From: Acidobacteriaceae bacterium | GTDB taxonomy: Bacteria; Acidobacteriota; Terriglobia; Bryobacterales; Bryobacteraceae | DNA: 64,000 bases | NCBI GenBank assembly: GCA_019240475.1 | Contig: JAFAYI010000026.1 | Span: 186,001-250,000 of the forward strand | Direction: 5' to 3' | Shown here: positions 8,649-18,725 of the stretch, piece by piece | Numbering within the stretch: position 1 is the stretch's first letter | How the letters are laid out: the number at the start of each line of letters is the position of its first letter | Made by a program: the position numbers and the translations under genes | The notes under the pieces: model-generated | The model's input: the letters and a program-made list of their open reading frames with translations, nothing else | The model's database searches: none | Told to the model about the DNA's origin: nothing

Positions 8649-10772
8649 TCAAGCGACCTGGCCGAGACCGTACTTGCGCTGCCAATGCTCCTGGATATAC
8701 CGCACGGCGGCTCGCAGCTCCTGCTGATCGTTGCGCTCGATGAATGCGGCGGCTTCGCGCGTGGCGAGTTCCAACACATCCGTATCGCGGATCAGATCCG
8801 CCAGGCGCAGCCCCGGAATCCCGGATTGGCGAGTGCCGAAGAATTCGCCGGGGCCCCGAAGCTTCATATCCATTTCGGCGATGTGGAAACCATCGTTGGA
8901 TTCGACAAGAGTGCGAATGCGCTCGCGCGAGATGTCGTTCAGCTTGCCCGTGACGAGCACGCAGTAGCTCTGGTAAGCGCCCCGGCCGACGCGCCCGCGC
9001 AATTGATGGAGCTGGGCAAGACCGAAGCGTTCCGCTTGTTCCACCAGCATGATAGAGGCGTTCGGCACATCCACGCCCACTTCGATCACCGTGGTCGAGA
9101 CCAGGACCTGAATGTCGCCCGATTGAAAGCTGCGCATCGCGGTCTCCTTCGCGTCGGCGCTCATGCGTCCGTGCAGAAGTCCCACGCGGAGATTGGGGAA
9201 AATTTCCTTCGATAAGTGCTGGAACATCTTTTCGGCCGCCTTCAGAGCGGACAGTTCACTCTCTTCCACAATGGGATAGACAACGTAAGCCTGGCGTCCG
9301 CTCTTGATCTCCTGCGCAACAAAACTGTAGACGGATTCGACGCGGGATTCAGGCACGTGCCTGGTGAGCACAGGCTTTCGGCCGGGAGGCAGCTCATCGA
9401 TGGTCGACACGTCCAGGTCGCCATAAATCGTAAGCGCCAGCGTGCGCGGAATGGGCGTCGCCGTCATGACCAGCACGTCGGGTTGCGTGCCTTTCTGAGA
9501 CAGCTTCAGGCGCTGCTCGACTCCGAAGCGGTGCTGTTCGTCGACGATGGCAAGGCCCAGGCGGGCGAACTCGACGTCTTCCTGAATCAAGGCGTGAGTG
9601 CCGATAATGACGTGCACGAGATGGCCCGCGATTAATTTCTTGATCTGTTCCTTTTCGCGCGCGGTGGACGAGCCGGTGAGCATAACCACCACATATCCGA
9701 GTGGAGCAAGCAGGCGCTTGAAATAGGAAAAATGCTGGGCCGCCAGGATCTCGGTGGGCGCGAGCACGGCCACCTGAAACTTGTTTTCGATGGCGATGAC
9801 GGCGGCTTCGGCCGCCACGATCGTCTTGCCGCTGCCGACGTCGCCCTGCAGCAGCCGGTTCATGGGGCGCGGGCGCTTCATGTCGTCGACGATCTCCTGC
9901 ACAACGCGGCGCTGCGCGGCGGTCGGTTTGAAGGGCAGCATCTTTCTGATCTGCTCGCGCGCGCGGTCGGTGACTGCAAAAGAATAACCGGTGAGCTGGT
10001 GCGCCTTGTTCTTCTTGAGAACGAGGCCGCATTGAAGCCAGAAGAATTCGTCGAAGATCAGGCGCGTTTGAGCAGGCGAACGGAACGCGTTGAGCAGTTC
10101 GATCGCGGCATCGGGCGGGGGCGCATGAATGTCTCGAATGGCGTTGGCTAGATCGGGCAGCCCTACGCGGGACCGGACGCTTGCGGGCAGCGCGTCTTCG
10201 GGCGTCGGCGCCTCTTTCAAAACCCTGTCGAAAAGTTTGCGGAAGATGCGGGTCGAAATTTTTCCGGCGGCTTCGTAAACGGCGACGATGCGCCCGGAAT
10301 GCAACGTCTCTTCGTCCTCGTCCTCGCCCGAGAGAACTTCAAGCTCGGGTTGAACCATCAGGCGCTGCCGGGTGGAATCGAGTTCCACTTTCCCGAACAC
10401 GGCGACGCGCGTATCGGGAAGCAGAGTGTCGGCGTATCGTTCGCCATGGAACCATCGCGCCTTCAGCGAAGCTCCGCTGCCGTCGTGAAGAACCGCTTCA
10501 AACAGCCCCACGGAGCGGCGGCGGATCCCGGAAAGCTTGGCGGAAACGACGCGCGCGAGCACGGCCCCCTTTTCGCCCGGAGAAAGCTGCGAGATGGGCT
10601 TGACGTTGCGGCGATCTTCATAGCGGAATGGAGTGTAATACAGCAGGTCGGCAACGGTCGAAAGGCCCTTTGCCGCGAGCATTTCGGCGCGCGCCGGGCC
10701 GATCCCTTTCACGAATTGAAGCGGCGTGGAGAGGTCCAACGTTTTTAGAGTAGCGTTTGCGTCCGCAACCAA
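8649..10772 (-). CDS. recG: ATP-dependent DNA helicase RecG
   Basis: The 707-residue protein remodels stalled replication forks and branched DNA. The N-terminal wedge/OB region begins with the helix-hairpin-helix-like VKGIGPARAEMLAAKG. The helicase core has Walker A GDVGSGKT, the DEQH box IVDEQHRFG, TATPIPRT, motif V STTVIEVGVDVPNA and motif VI QLRGRVGRG. The C-terminal RecG segment GPGEFFGTRQSGIPGL is present. Length is normal. The start appears to be TTG 10772; there is no nearby in-frame ATG upstream of the conserved region and no strong Shine-Dalgarno, so the exact start is uncertain. It is divergent from recN, pairing two recombination-repair genes around one intergenic region. Confidence 0.93.
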   Translation of the reverse strand: MVADANATLKTLDLSTPLQFVKGIGPARAEMLAAKGLSTVADLLYYTPFRYEDRRNVKPISQLSPGEKGAVLARVVSAKLSGIRRRSVGLFEAVLHDGSGASLKARWFHGERYADTLLPDTRVAVFGKVELDSTRQRLMVQPELEVLSGEDEDEETLHSGRIVAVYEAAGKISTRIFRKLFDRVLKEAPTPEDALPASVRSRVGLPDLANAIRDIHAPPPDAAIELLNAFRSPAQTRLIFDEFFWLQCGLVLKKNKAHQLTGYSFAVTDRAREQIRKMLPFKPTAAQRRVVQEIVDDMKRPRPMNRLLQGDVGSGKTIVAAEAAVIAIENKFQVAVLAPTEILAAQHFSYFKRLLAPLGYVVVMLTGSSTAREKEQIKKLIAGHLVHVIIGTHALIQEDVEFARLGLAIVDEQHRFGVEQRLKLSQKGTQPDVLVMTATPIPRTLALTIYGDLDVSTIDELPPGRKPVLTRHVPESRVESVYSFVAQEIKSGRQAYVVYPIVEESELSALKAAEKMFQHLSKEIFPNLRVGLLHGRMSADAKETAMRSFQSGDIQVLVSTTVIEVGVDVPNASIMLVEQAERFGLAQLHQLRGRVGRGAYQSYCVLVTGKLNDISRERIRTLVESNDGFHIAEMDMKLRGPGEFFGTRQSGIPGLRLADLIRDTDVLELATREAAAFIERNDQQELRAAVRYIQEHWQRKYGLGQVA

Positions 10773-10966
10773 AGAAGATGGACGCTAAAGGAAAATTAAC
10801 ACCATCGTGGTCAACCGGGAAGAACTTGAATCCGTCAGTCACATTGAGCGGGCGCATGCTAGCCGCGCCCGCCACTCGGAGGGGAGCGCCCGGGAACGCG
10901 GCGGCTGAAGACCAGGCCATCGCTCCCGGGTCGATTTTTTCGCGCCGCCAGAGTCGCGCGAAGCCG

Positions 10967-10972
10967 TATAAT
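10967..10972 (+). promoter_or_regulatory. Candidate -10 element of a leaderless recN promoter
   Basis: A perfect TATAAT lies 8 nt before the recN ATG at 10981, so transcription would start at or within 1-3 nt of the start codon. No Shine-Dalgarno sequence is present between the two. No good -35 hexamer is visible at the usual distance. This is a sequence match only. Confidence 0.45.
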
Positions 10973-10980
10973 TCGGTCAC

Positions 10981-12645
10981 ATGCTCGTCGAGTTGATGGT
11001 CGAGAATTATGCGGTGGTCGAGCAGGCCCGCATTCGGTTCCAGGAGGGACTGAACGTACTCACCGGAGAGACTGGAAGCGGAAAATCGATCGTGGTCGAT
11101 TCCCTCAGCCTGCTGCTGGGTGCTCGGGCCTCGGCGGAGATGATTCGAAGCGGCGAGGCGAAGGCGCGCGTCTCCGGTATCTTTTCGGTTGAGACCACCC
11201 CGGACATCGAAGAGGCATTGAGGAGCGCGGGCATCGAGCGCGACGAAGAAGAGTTGATTGTAGAGCGCGAGATTGCCGCGAACGGAAAGTCGCGGGCCTT
11301 CGTCGCCAATCGGCCCGTGACGACTGCCTTCCTGAGGCAGCTTGCGCCGGCGCTGGGCGATATTCACGGCCAGAACGAGCAGCAACAGTTGTTCGAAGCG
11401 CAGGCGCAGCGCGAACTACTGGACAATTACGCTGGCGCGCGCGGATTGCGCGGCGAACTGGCGCGGGTCTTTGCAGAGTGGCGGGAGACGGGCGATCGGT
11501 TGAAGCAGATCACCGCCAACGAACAGGAGAACCTGCGGCTCTTGGATCTTTGGACGTTTCAGCGCAAGGAAATCGAGGCCGTCCAGCCCCGGCTAGGCGA
11601 GGACGCCGAACTCGAAGCCGAGCGCAAGATTCTCCAGAACATGAGCAAGCTGCAGGAGAGCGCGGCGGCGGCGTTCGCGCTGCTCTATGAAGCGCCGGAG
11701 AGCGCGACATCGCAACTGCGGCAATCGATGAAGCGCGTTGAAGAGCTGTTGCGCATCGACGATGCCTTGACGGAGACGGGCGCGGCGCTGAAGCAAGCGG
11801 CCGTGCTGGTGGATGAAGCGGCATACTCTCTGCGCGATTATCTGGGTAAGCTCGAAGGCGACCCGCGGCGTTTGGAGGATATCGAAAATCGCCTGGAGGC
11901 CATCGATCGTCTGAAGCGCAAGTATGGGCGCGCCATCGAGGAGGTGTTGGCGTTTCGCGACGATGTGGCGCGGCGCGCGGATGAGATCGAAAACGCGAGC
12001 GAGCACCGGGCTGCGCTGGAGAAGCGGCAAGAGGAATTGGAAACGCGGTATGAGAAAGCGGCCCAGGAATTGACGCGCGTCCGGAGCGCCGCGGCGGCGC
12101 GATTGAGCAAGCAGGTGGAAGCGGAGCTGAAGAGCCTGGCCATGAGCGGTACGCAATTCCAAATAGAAATCCGGCCCGGCGCCCAAACCGCGGCGGGAGT
12201 GGATGAGATCGCGTTTCTGGTTTCGCCGAACCGGGGAGAGGAACTAAAGCCGCTTGACAAGATCGCCTCGGGCGGCGAGCTCTCGCGGATTGCGCTCGCG
12301 CTGAAGACGGCTATGGGAGACGCGGACCAGCATCGCGGGATGCCTACCTTGGTGTTCGATGAAGTGGATGCGGGTGTGGGCGGAGCGGCCGCCGCGGCGG
12401 TAGGCAAGAGACTGAAAGCGTTGTCGCGGTCGAATCAAGTTATTTGTGTAACGCATCTGGCGCAGATCGCGGGATTCGCGGATCATCATTACGCAGTTGC
12501 GAAACGCGAGAGAAAAGGACGCACTGCAACCGAGATCCGCGAACTGGCGCGCGGAGAGCGAGCCCACGAAATTGGGCGCATGCTTTCAGGCGAGCATGTA
12601 ACTCCGGAAGCATTGCGCCACGCCGAGCAGTTGATGCAGGGTTGA
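10981..12645 (+). CDS. recN: DNA repair protein RecN
   Basis: This SMC-like ATPase of 554 residues acts early in double-strand break repair. Walker A GETGSGKS is at residues 29-36, with conserved GDIHGQNEQQQLFEAQAQRE after it. A long coiled coil spans about 160-390. The C-terminal ATPase half has signature DKIASGGELSRIALALK, Walker B PTLVFDEVDAGVGG and the VICVTHLAQIA switch region. Length is typical. The ATG at 10981 has no ribosome site, but a TATAAT sits 8 nt upstream, consistent with a leaderless message. It is divergent from recG and convergent with murJ, with an 8-nt gap between the stops. Confidence 0.94.
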   Translation: MLVELMVENYAVVEQARIRFQEGLNVLTGETGSGKSIVVDSLSLLLGARASAEMIRSGEAKARVSGIFSVETTPDIEEALRSAGIERDEEELIVEREIAANGKSRAFVANRPVTTAFLRQLAPALGDIHGQNEQQQLFEAQAQRELLDNYAGARGLRGELARVFAEWRETGDRLKQITANEQENLRLLDLWTFQRKEIEAVQPRLGEDAELEAERKILQNMSKLQESAAAAFALLYEAPESATSQLRQSMKRVEELLRIDDALTETGAALKQAAVLVDEAAYSLRDYLGKLEGDPRRLEDIENRLEAIDRLKRKYGRAIEEVLAFRDDVARRADEIENASEHRAALEKRQEELETRYEKAAQELTRVRSAAAARLSKQVEAELKSLAMSGTQFQIEIRPGAQTAAGVDEIAFLVSPNRGEELKPLDKIASGGELSRIALALKTAMGDADQHRGMPTLVFDEVDAGVGGAAAAAVGKRLKALSRSNQVICVTHLAQIAGFADHHYAVAKRERKGRTATEIRELARGERAHEIGRMLSGEHVTPEALRHAEQLMQG

Positions 12646-12653
12646 TTCCCCAG

Positions 12654-14333
12654 TCAGGCGCGCCGCAGCCGGCGAAGTATCGAGTTCACAATCGAGCGGC
12701 TTTCTTCGATCCCGACGAACGATGTGGCCGCGAAGTAGAGTCCGCCATAGAGCGGCAACGCTAGCGCGGCCAGCAGCGTGATATGCGCGACCCCGAGAGC
12801 CAGCTTCAGCAGGTACGCGCAAAAGGCAGCCGCGAAAGCCGCGGACCACAGCTTCAGAGTGAACTCCGGGGAAAGCGCCGTGGAGCCGATGCGCGCGCGC
12901 AGCGCGCGGCGGAGAAAAGCAAACTCTACCCAGCCCGCAAGACCGGCCGATACGGTGAGACCCGCCGCTCCCCACTTTGGATCGATACCCAGCCACCGCG
13001 GCATGGGCAATGCGAACAGAAGACCTAACCCAGTGGTCAGGATCACGCGCACGATAGCGAAGCGTAGCGGCGTGCGCGTATCGAAAAGAGCGTAGAAGGC
13101 GGAGGAATAAAGGCGGCCCAGCGAGGTCGCTAGCAGGCCGACCGCGGAACCCGCCAGGATGGACCAGACATAGACGGCATCGGAGTAATGAAAGCGCCCC
13201 GATTGATAAAGAGCGCCGGCGACGATATCGCCGAGCGCGAGAAATGCAACGGCGGACGGGGCCACAAAAAACGCGATGCGGCGCAGGCCGGAAGAGAGGC
13301 GGCCGCGCAGGAACGCGGCGACTTCCTGCTCGGTTCCAACGCCGCTCGAGAGCACCGGAAGCTCGGCTGCCGCGACCGACATGCTGAAGAGGCTTACCGG
13401 CAGAACCGAAATGATTTGGGCGTAACGCAGGGCGGCCACTGCGCCGGTCGGCAGGTAACTTCCGATAATCGAATCGATGTAGGCGCTGATCTGAACAACG
13501 CCGCGGCTCAGGAAGATCGGCCCAAAGTTGCGCAGCACTGCGCGTACGTGCGGCGAGGTGAGATCGAAGCGCGGGCGAATAGCCGGCAGAAGTTGGAGAA
13601 CCCGAGGAACCTGCGCCAGGAATTGAAGAGCGCTGCCAAGCACCAAGGCCCAGGCGAGATCGATCACCAGGCGATCCTCGGAATCGTTGCGCCCGAGCGC
13701 CACCAGGGCCAGGATCATGGCCGCGTTCATGGCCACCGGCGCCGTATAGGACAGCAGAAAACGGCGGTGGCTATTCAGGATGCCGAGGCACCAGGCGCTC
13801 ATCACGAGCAGCCCGGTTCCGGGAAACGTGATGCGAACGATATGAATGGTGAGCTGGCGCTTTCCCGCTGAAAAGCCCGGAGCGATCACGTCCACGAGGA
13901 ACGGAGTGAGAACGATGCCGAGCAGCACCAGCACAGAGCACGCGAGCGAGAGGACGCCGAGTATCGCGGCGGCGACATGATCGGCCTCCCGATCTTCGCC
14001 CAGGGCTCTTAGCTTTGAATATACAGTGACAAACGAAGCCGACAGCACGCCTTCGCCGAACAGGTTGCTGAGAAGGTTCGGGATGCGAATGGCCGCGCCG
14101 AATGCGTCCGCGACGGCCGAATCTCCGAAGTAGTGGGCGATGGCGCGCTCGCGCACAAGACCGGTGAGACGGCTGGCTAAAATTCCCGCCGCGACACGGG
14201 AAGAGCCGCCAAGGCCGAGCTGGGGCTGTGAAGAGCGGCGCGCGGCCGCGGAGCCAGCAGCGGATCTCTGCGCGAGCGGTTCGATGCGAGCGCCGCGGCC
14301 CGAAGCGCGCGAGATGCGAATGCGAACTTGCAA
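12654..14333 (-). CDS. murJ: Lipid II flippase MurJ/MviN
   Basis: A 559-residue polytopic inner-membrane protein of the MOP superfamily that flips lipid II for peptidoglycan synthesis. The conserved start of the fold, RVAAGILASRLTGLVRERAIAHYFG, lies at about residue 47, followed by ADAFGAAIRIPNLLSNLFGEGVLSASFVTVYS, which is diagnostic of MurJ. About 13-14 hydrophobic segments follow to the C terminus. The start is uncertain: TTG 14333 gives about 45 residues of basic, low-complexity leader before the first helix, and no ATG is available between it and the conserved region. The next minus-strand gene, 54 nt upstream, is a receiver-domain protein. Confidence 0.9.
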   Translation of the reverse strand: MQVRIRISRASGRGARIEPLAQRSAAGSAAARRSSQPQLGLGGSSRVAAGILASRLTGLVRERAIAHYFGDSAVADAFGAAIRIPNLLSNLFGEGVLSASFVTVYSKLRALGEDREADHVAAAILGVLSLACSVLVLLGIVLTPFLVDVIAPGFSAGKRQLTIHIVRITFPGTGLLVMSAWCLGILNSHRRFLLSYTAPVAMNAAMILALVALGRNDSEDRLVIDLAWALVLGSALQFLAQVPRVLQLLPAIRPRFDLTSPHVRAVLRNFGPIFLSRGVVQISAYIDSIIGSYLPTGAVAALRYAQIISVLPVSLFSMSVAAAELPVLSSGVGTEQEVAAFLRGRLSSGLRRIAFFVAPSAVAFLALGDIVAGALYQSGRFHYSDAVYVWSILAGSAVGLLATSLGRLYSSAFYALFDTRTPLRFAIVRVILTTGLGLLFALPMPRWLGIDPKWGAAGLTVSAGLAGWVEFAFLRRALRARIGSTALSPEFTLKLWSAAFAAAFCAYLLKLALGVAHITLLAALALPLYGGLYFAATSFVGIEESRSIVNSILRRLRRA

Positions 14334-14386
14334 ATGCGAGTGTACCGTCCGGAGAGATTATCGACTGCTCAACACGAAGACTTCCG

Positions 14387-14845
14387 TCAACTCTCTCCGG
14401 CGGCGCCCGGACGTCGATTCGTTTTGCCCGATTGAGAAGCGGCCGGCTTGCGGGGAGGGCTCAGCAGGCGCTTGGTGTGTCGCAAGAGATTCGCGATTTC
14501 ATTCGCGCTTTTTTGCAAGACCACGTCGGCGCCTGTGGTGTTGGGATTGAGGCCCAGGCTATCCGCAAACCCCGTCAACAAAATAATGGGATTCCGGAAA
14601 TTCCGCTCGCGCAATCGCGCAATGAGCTGCATGCCATCCACCGGAGACATCTTGTAGTCGGTGATAATCAGGTCAAAATTCTGCTGTTCCAGCAACTGTA
14701 GCGCCTCCGAGCCACAACAGGCGGAGACGACCTTGTAGCCGAGCTCTTCAAGTACCGAACGGCGTGCCAACACGCCATCGCGGTTGTCATCCACGAGCAA
14801 AATGACTGCGGGAGCTTCGGCTCGATATGAAGGAGCAGAGCGCAT
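14387..14845 (-). CDS. Single-domain response regulator
   Basis: The 152-residue protein is almost entirely a receiver domain. The acidic pair is D19-D20 (LLVDDNRD), the phosphoacceptor is D63 (LIITDYKMSPVDGMQL), with T91 (ILLTGF) and K112 (VLQKSAN). The last 30 residues are a basic, Pro/Ser-rich tail with no output domain. Single-receiver proteins usually shuttle phosphate or act by protein contact. No histidine kinase is adjacent; the only kinase in the window is 20 kb away, and a pairing would be speculation. Confidence 0.88.
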   Translation of the reverse strand: MRSAPSYRAEAPAVILLVDDNRDGVLARRSVLEELGYKVVSACCGSEALQLLEQQNFDLIITDYKMSPVDGMQLIARLRERNFRNPIILLTGFADSLGLNPNTTGADVVLQKSANEIANLLRHTKRLLSPPRKPAASQSGKTNRRPGAAGES

Positions 14846-14893
14846 CGAGACCCAGTGAACTTAGCAAACCATGTGGGCGCATGTCAATGTAGC

Positions 14894-14918
14894 TCTATCG
14901 CGCTCAAAGCGCGATAGA
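14894..14918 (-). terminator. Strong hairpin downstream of the VWFA gene, terminator-like without a clear U-tract
   Basis: An 11-bp perfect inverted repeat (TCTATCGCGCT / AGCGCGATAGA) with a 3-nt loop lies about 30 nt after the stop of the VWFA protein gene and before the receiver gene on the minus strand. No run of T follows it in either direction, so it may be a weak or factor-assisted terminator, or a processing or stability hairpin. Confidence 0.45.
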
Positions 14919-14946
14919 TCGAATGCTTGACACGGATCGGATAGTC

Positions 14947-16092
14947 TTATTCGACTTCGCGCGGCGCCTTGTAGCCTGCCTTGGCGATGATCTTGTACTT
15001 GATCGGCTTGCCTTTTTCGTTCACCACGCGCAAGGGTTCGTTGGTATCGGGGTTCACCAGCTCCACTTTGATGTGGCGGAACTTGCCGTCGCGCGCCGTG
15101 TTCGTCGGGTGGTATGCGAGCGAGTATTCGTTTCGCAGCGCCTCTTCGATCTGGCGGAACACGCTCGGGTACTCTCCGTAAAATCGCGGAAAGAACGCCA
15201 GGCCGCCGGTCTCTCGAGCGAACGTCCGCATTTCGTTGTCGGCTTGAAGAAAGCTCATGTCCGCCGGCCCGCCCATGCCTCGCGATTCCGCCATTATGCG
15301 CGCAATTTGAAGAATGCTGATGGAATAAATGGGAACGCCGGATTCCTGCAGCGATTTTCGCGCCTGGTCGAAAGTGATCTTGCTGAACGTATCGAGGCCC
15401 GTCGCAATCACGACAATGGCTTTGCGCCCTTCGATGCTCGTCATCCGATCCGCCATATCCGTCAAGGCGTCGAAAATGTTCGATTCACTGAATCCCGGGA
15501 TGCGCAGGCGCTGCATAGCTTCCATGGCTTTGTTCTTGTCGGGCGAGAAATCGGAGAGGATCGTGGTGTGCATGTCGTAGGCGACTACCGCGACGTTGTC
15601 GTCCGGCTTCAGAGTTTGAAGGAATCCGTAAGAAGCCTGAAGCGTTTCATACCAGCCCTGTGACCAGAACCTTTGGAAACGATTGCTGAATTCAATCACC
15701 ATGCAAATGGTAATGGGAGCCTCGCCATGGCCGAATTCAGAGATCTGTTGCGGAACGCCATCTTCCATCACGCGGAACTTGTCGCGTGGAATGGTGGGAA
15801 TGAACCGGTCGTGATCGTCCAGGACGGCGACATCCACGCTCACCGTGGTGGCGTTCGAGCGGAAAGTCGGCGTATCTTTCGGAACGTCGGCCTCTTTGGA
15901 TTTCTTGTACTCCGAGGGAATCGAAGACTTCTCCGGAGGAGGTGTTTCGTTGTCGGGCTTGGTCTTCGGTTTGGCCACCGAATCGCTCGATTGCGGCTGC
16001 GGAGACTCCTGCGCCAAGAGGGCTGGAACCATCAGACCGCCTAATACGAGAACGAAGGCGGCAAAGCCGAAGAGAGAAATACTACGCTTCAT
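14947..16092 (-). CDS. Exported VWFA-related protein (acidobacterial type)
   Basis: The 381-residue protein starts with a signal peptide (MKRS + hydrophobic stretch to LLAQ, about 1-27), then a Pro/Ser/Lys-rich linker to about residue 75. It continues with the VSVDVAVLDDHDRFIPTIPRDKFRVMEDGVPQQI segment and a von Willebrand factor A-like fold, features of the VWFA-related family common in Acidobacteria. The metal-ion-dependent adhesion site is degenerate: the usual DxSxS is ExSxR here (VIEFSNRF). The C-terminal part has EEALRNEYSLAYHPTNTARDGKFRHIKVEL, also a family hallmark. AAAGG lies 7 nt before the ATG. It probably acts in the periplasm or at the surface in protein-protein contact; the function is unknown. 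Confidence 0.85.
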   Translation of the reverse strand: MKRSISLFGFAAFVLVLGGLMVPALLAQESPQPQSSDSVAKPKTKPDNETPPPEKSSIPSEYKKSKEADVPKDTPTFRSNATTVSVDVAVLDDHDRFIPTIPRDKFRVMEDGVPQQISEFGHGEAPITICMVIEFSNRFQRFWSQGWYETLQASYGFLQTLKPDDNVAVVAYDMHTTILSDFSPDKNKAMEAMQRLRIPGFSESNIFDALTDMADRMTSIEGRKAIVVIATGLDTFSKITFDQARKSLQESGVPIYSISILQIARIMAESRGMGGPADMSFLQADNEMRTFARETGGLAFFPRFYGEYPSVFRQIEEALRNEYSLAYHPTNTARDGKFRHIKVELVNPDTNEPLRVVNEKGKPIKYKIIAKAGYKAPREVE

Positions 16093-16118
16093 CTGTTTAC
16101 CTTTGCGATCCTAAAAGA

Positions 16119-16877
16119 TCAATGGACGCGGCGATCACGATTCGAGTTTTCTTTTTGCAGATAGACTTCGAACTTCCTTTTCGCTCGGCGTAGCTTCCAG
16201 TCTTTGTAACCCATGGCTACGGGCTGCGAAATCTGGGTTCGCAATCTGCGCCCGCGTAAAAGCAGATAACCGGCAACCAGTCCCCCCAGGTGCGCGACAA
16301 CCGCAACCCCGCTGCCCTGCCCCCCGAAAGTGGCCATGTAGGACTGCAGAAACACGATCCCCCCGATAATCATGACGAAGTACTTCGACTTGATTGGAAT
16401 CAGGAAGCCGAATAAGATAGTGCGGTCCGGAAACATGACGCCATACGCGACCAGAATCCCGTAGATGGCGCCGGAAGAACCGACCGTCTTAATGTCGACT
16501 CCGCCGAAGATGTAGGCCCCGGCGATCACTGTGAGCGCCGCGCAAATGCCGCAAAGGAAATAGAAGCGAAGAAAACGCGCCGCGCCCCACAGACGCTCCA
16601 ACTCGGCCCCAAACAGCCAGAGCGCGAGCATGTTCCAGAGGATGTGTCCGAACCCCACATGAATGAACATGTAGGTCACGATCTCCCAGATTTTCAACTG
16701 ACGGACTACTTCGCTGGGAACCAGGCCGAGAGTGTCGAAGACGGGAGAAAAGACGCGCTGAAAAAGGATGGGAATCGTAAAAAGCGCGACGTTCACGATG
16801 AGCAGCCATTTCAGCCCGACTGGAAATCGGTTGGAAGGGATATACCGATTCACGTAAGAACGCGAACTGAAAGGCAT
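16119..16877 (-). CDS. Rhomboid-family intramembrane serine protease
   Basis: Six or seven hydrophobic segments in 252 residues. The rhomboid HxxxxHxxxN motif is H73-H78-N82 (FIHVGFGHILWNM), the catalytic serine is S135 in VGSSGAIYG, and the catalytic histidine is H196 in VVAHLGG. These residues predict an active protease cleaving within membrane helices. The C-terminal tail is basic (WKLRRAKRKFEVYLQKE). The gene precedes the VWFA protein gene on the same strand with a 26-nt gap, so they may be co-transcribed. The substrate is unknown. Confidence 0.9.
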   Translation of the reverse strand: MPFSSRSYVNRYIPSNRFPVGLKWLLIVNVALFTIPILFQRVFSPVFDTLGLVPSEVVRQLKIWEIVTYMFIHVGFGHILWNMLALWLFGAELERLWGAARFLRFYFLCGICAALTVIAGAYIFGGVDIKTVGSSGAIYGILVAYGVMFPDRTILFGFLIPIKSKYFVMIIGGIVFLQSYMATFGGQGSGVAVVAHLGGLVAGYLLLRGRRLRTQISQPVAMGYKDWKLRRAKRKFEVYLQKENSNRDRRVH

Positions 16878-16989
16878 CGATGGAAGGGATTCCTGATCTG
16901 AGGATAACAGAGAAAAAGCGGCCGCTGCCTCGTCAATTGCGCCGCGCCGCCTCCCTCGAAAGCAGACTAGCCGCCCCGAGACGTCGGGC

Positions 16990-17331
16990 CTAGTTGGCGC
17001 TGCGGGTGTGCCGCTTGAGAATGCTGGAAGCCAGGTTTATCAGGATAGCTATGGCAAGCCAGACTAGCCAATTGGATAATGGGCCGGTTGTGAACACGAA
17101 CGTGTCGGTCCAGCCCAGATTGCTCGACAAGCTCCAAACTGTGAAGGCGTAAGCCGAAAATACCGCAGGCCCCATAAGCGCCGACAGAAGCGATCCAAAC
17201 GTCTGAGCTGTTTCCGTGGCCCAGACCGCCCCACGCACGAAGGAGTTGCCTCCCATCTGCAGTGCGCCGAGCGCCCAGGCGCGCGCCGGTTCCATCCGAA
17301 TCGCAATCGCCGACGTTCTTGTTTCAGACAT
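16990..17331 (-). CDS. Small membrane protein of unknown function
   Basis: From ATG 17331, which has AGGGG about 7 nt upstream, this is a 113-residue protein. A GTG start at 17409 would give 139 residues and also has a GGGAA upstream. Two hydrophobic segments are visible: SLLSALMGPAVFSAYAFTVWSL at about 46-67 and the NWLVWLAIAILINLASSIL stretch near the C terminus. I recognise no family. Its codon use is compatible with coding. It stands between the rhomboid gene and a divergent oxidoreductase gene. Confidence 0.5.
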   Translation of the reverse strand: MSETRTSAIAIRMEPARAWALGALQMGGNSFVRGAVWATETAQTFGSLLSALMGPAVFSAYAFTVWSLSSNLGWTDTFVFTTGPLSNWLVWLAIAILINLASSILKRHTRSAN

Positions 17332-17556
17332 CCGTTTGACCCCTGCTTGCTTTGTCGATGCACGCAAAGTTCCGAAAGTTTCCGGAACACGAGGAGTTAA
17401 ATCTTTCACTGGTTTTCCCGGTTCTTATCGACCCATGAGAGCTTATAGCCCTGTAAAAAGTGCGGCAAATCCCGGGAAAATCGCGCGGCTAAGATTACAA
17501 ATTCTTAAATTTTTCGGTTCGAATAACTACCGGTTATACATGCTCACGGGTCCGTA

Positions 17557-17562
17557 TATACT
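17557..17562 (+). promoter_or_regulatory. Candidate -10 element just before the oxidoreductase start
   Basis: TATACT lies 6 nt before ATG 17569 inside an AT-rich stretch (about 17495-17565) that contrasts with the GC-rich surroundings. No Shine-Dalgarno sequence is visible, so a leaderless message is likely. No convincing -35 is seen. Confidence 0.4.
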
Positions 17563-17568
17563 TTCAGC

Positions 17569-18714
<1,146 letters not shown>

Positions 18715-18725
18715 CGCGACCCATT

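Noticed and set aside
8274..9215. 313-residue plus-strand frame over rsmD/recG
   Set aside because: It is antisense to two confirmed genes and its translation has no recognisable domain.
14349..14400. CCGGAGAGA / TCTCTCCGG inverted repeat near the end of the receiver gene
   Set aside because: The arms are 34 nt apart and one lies in coding sequence; not a convincing terminator.
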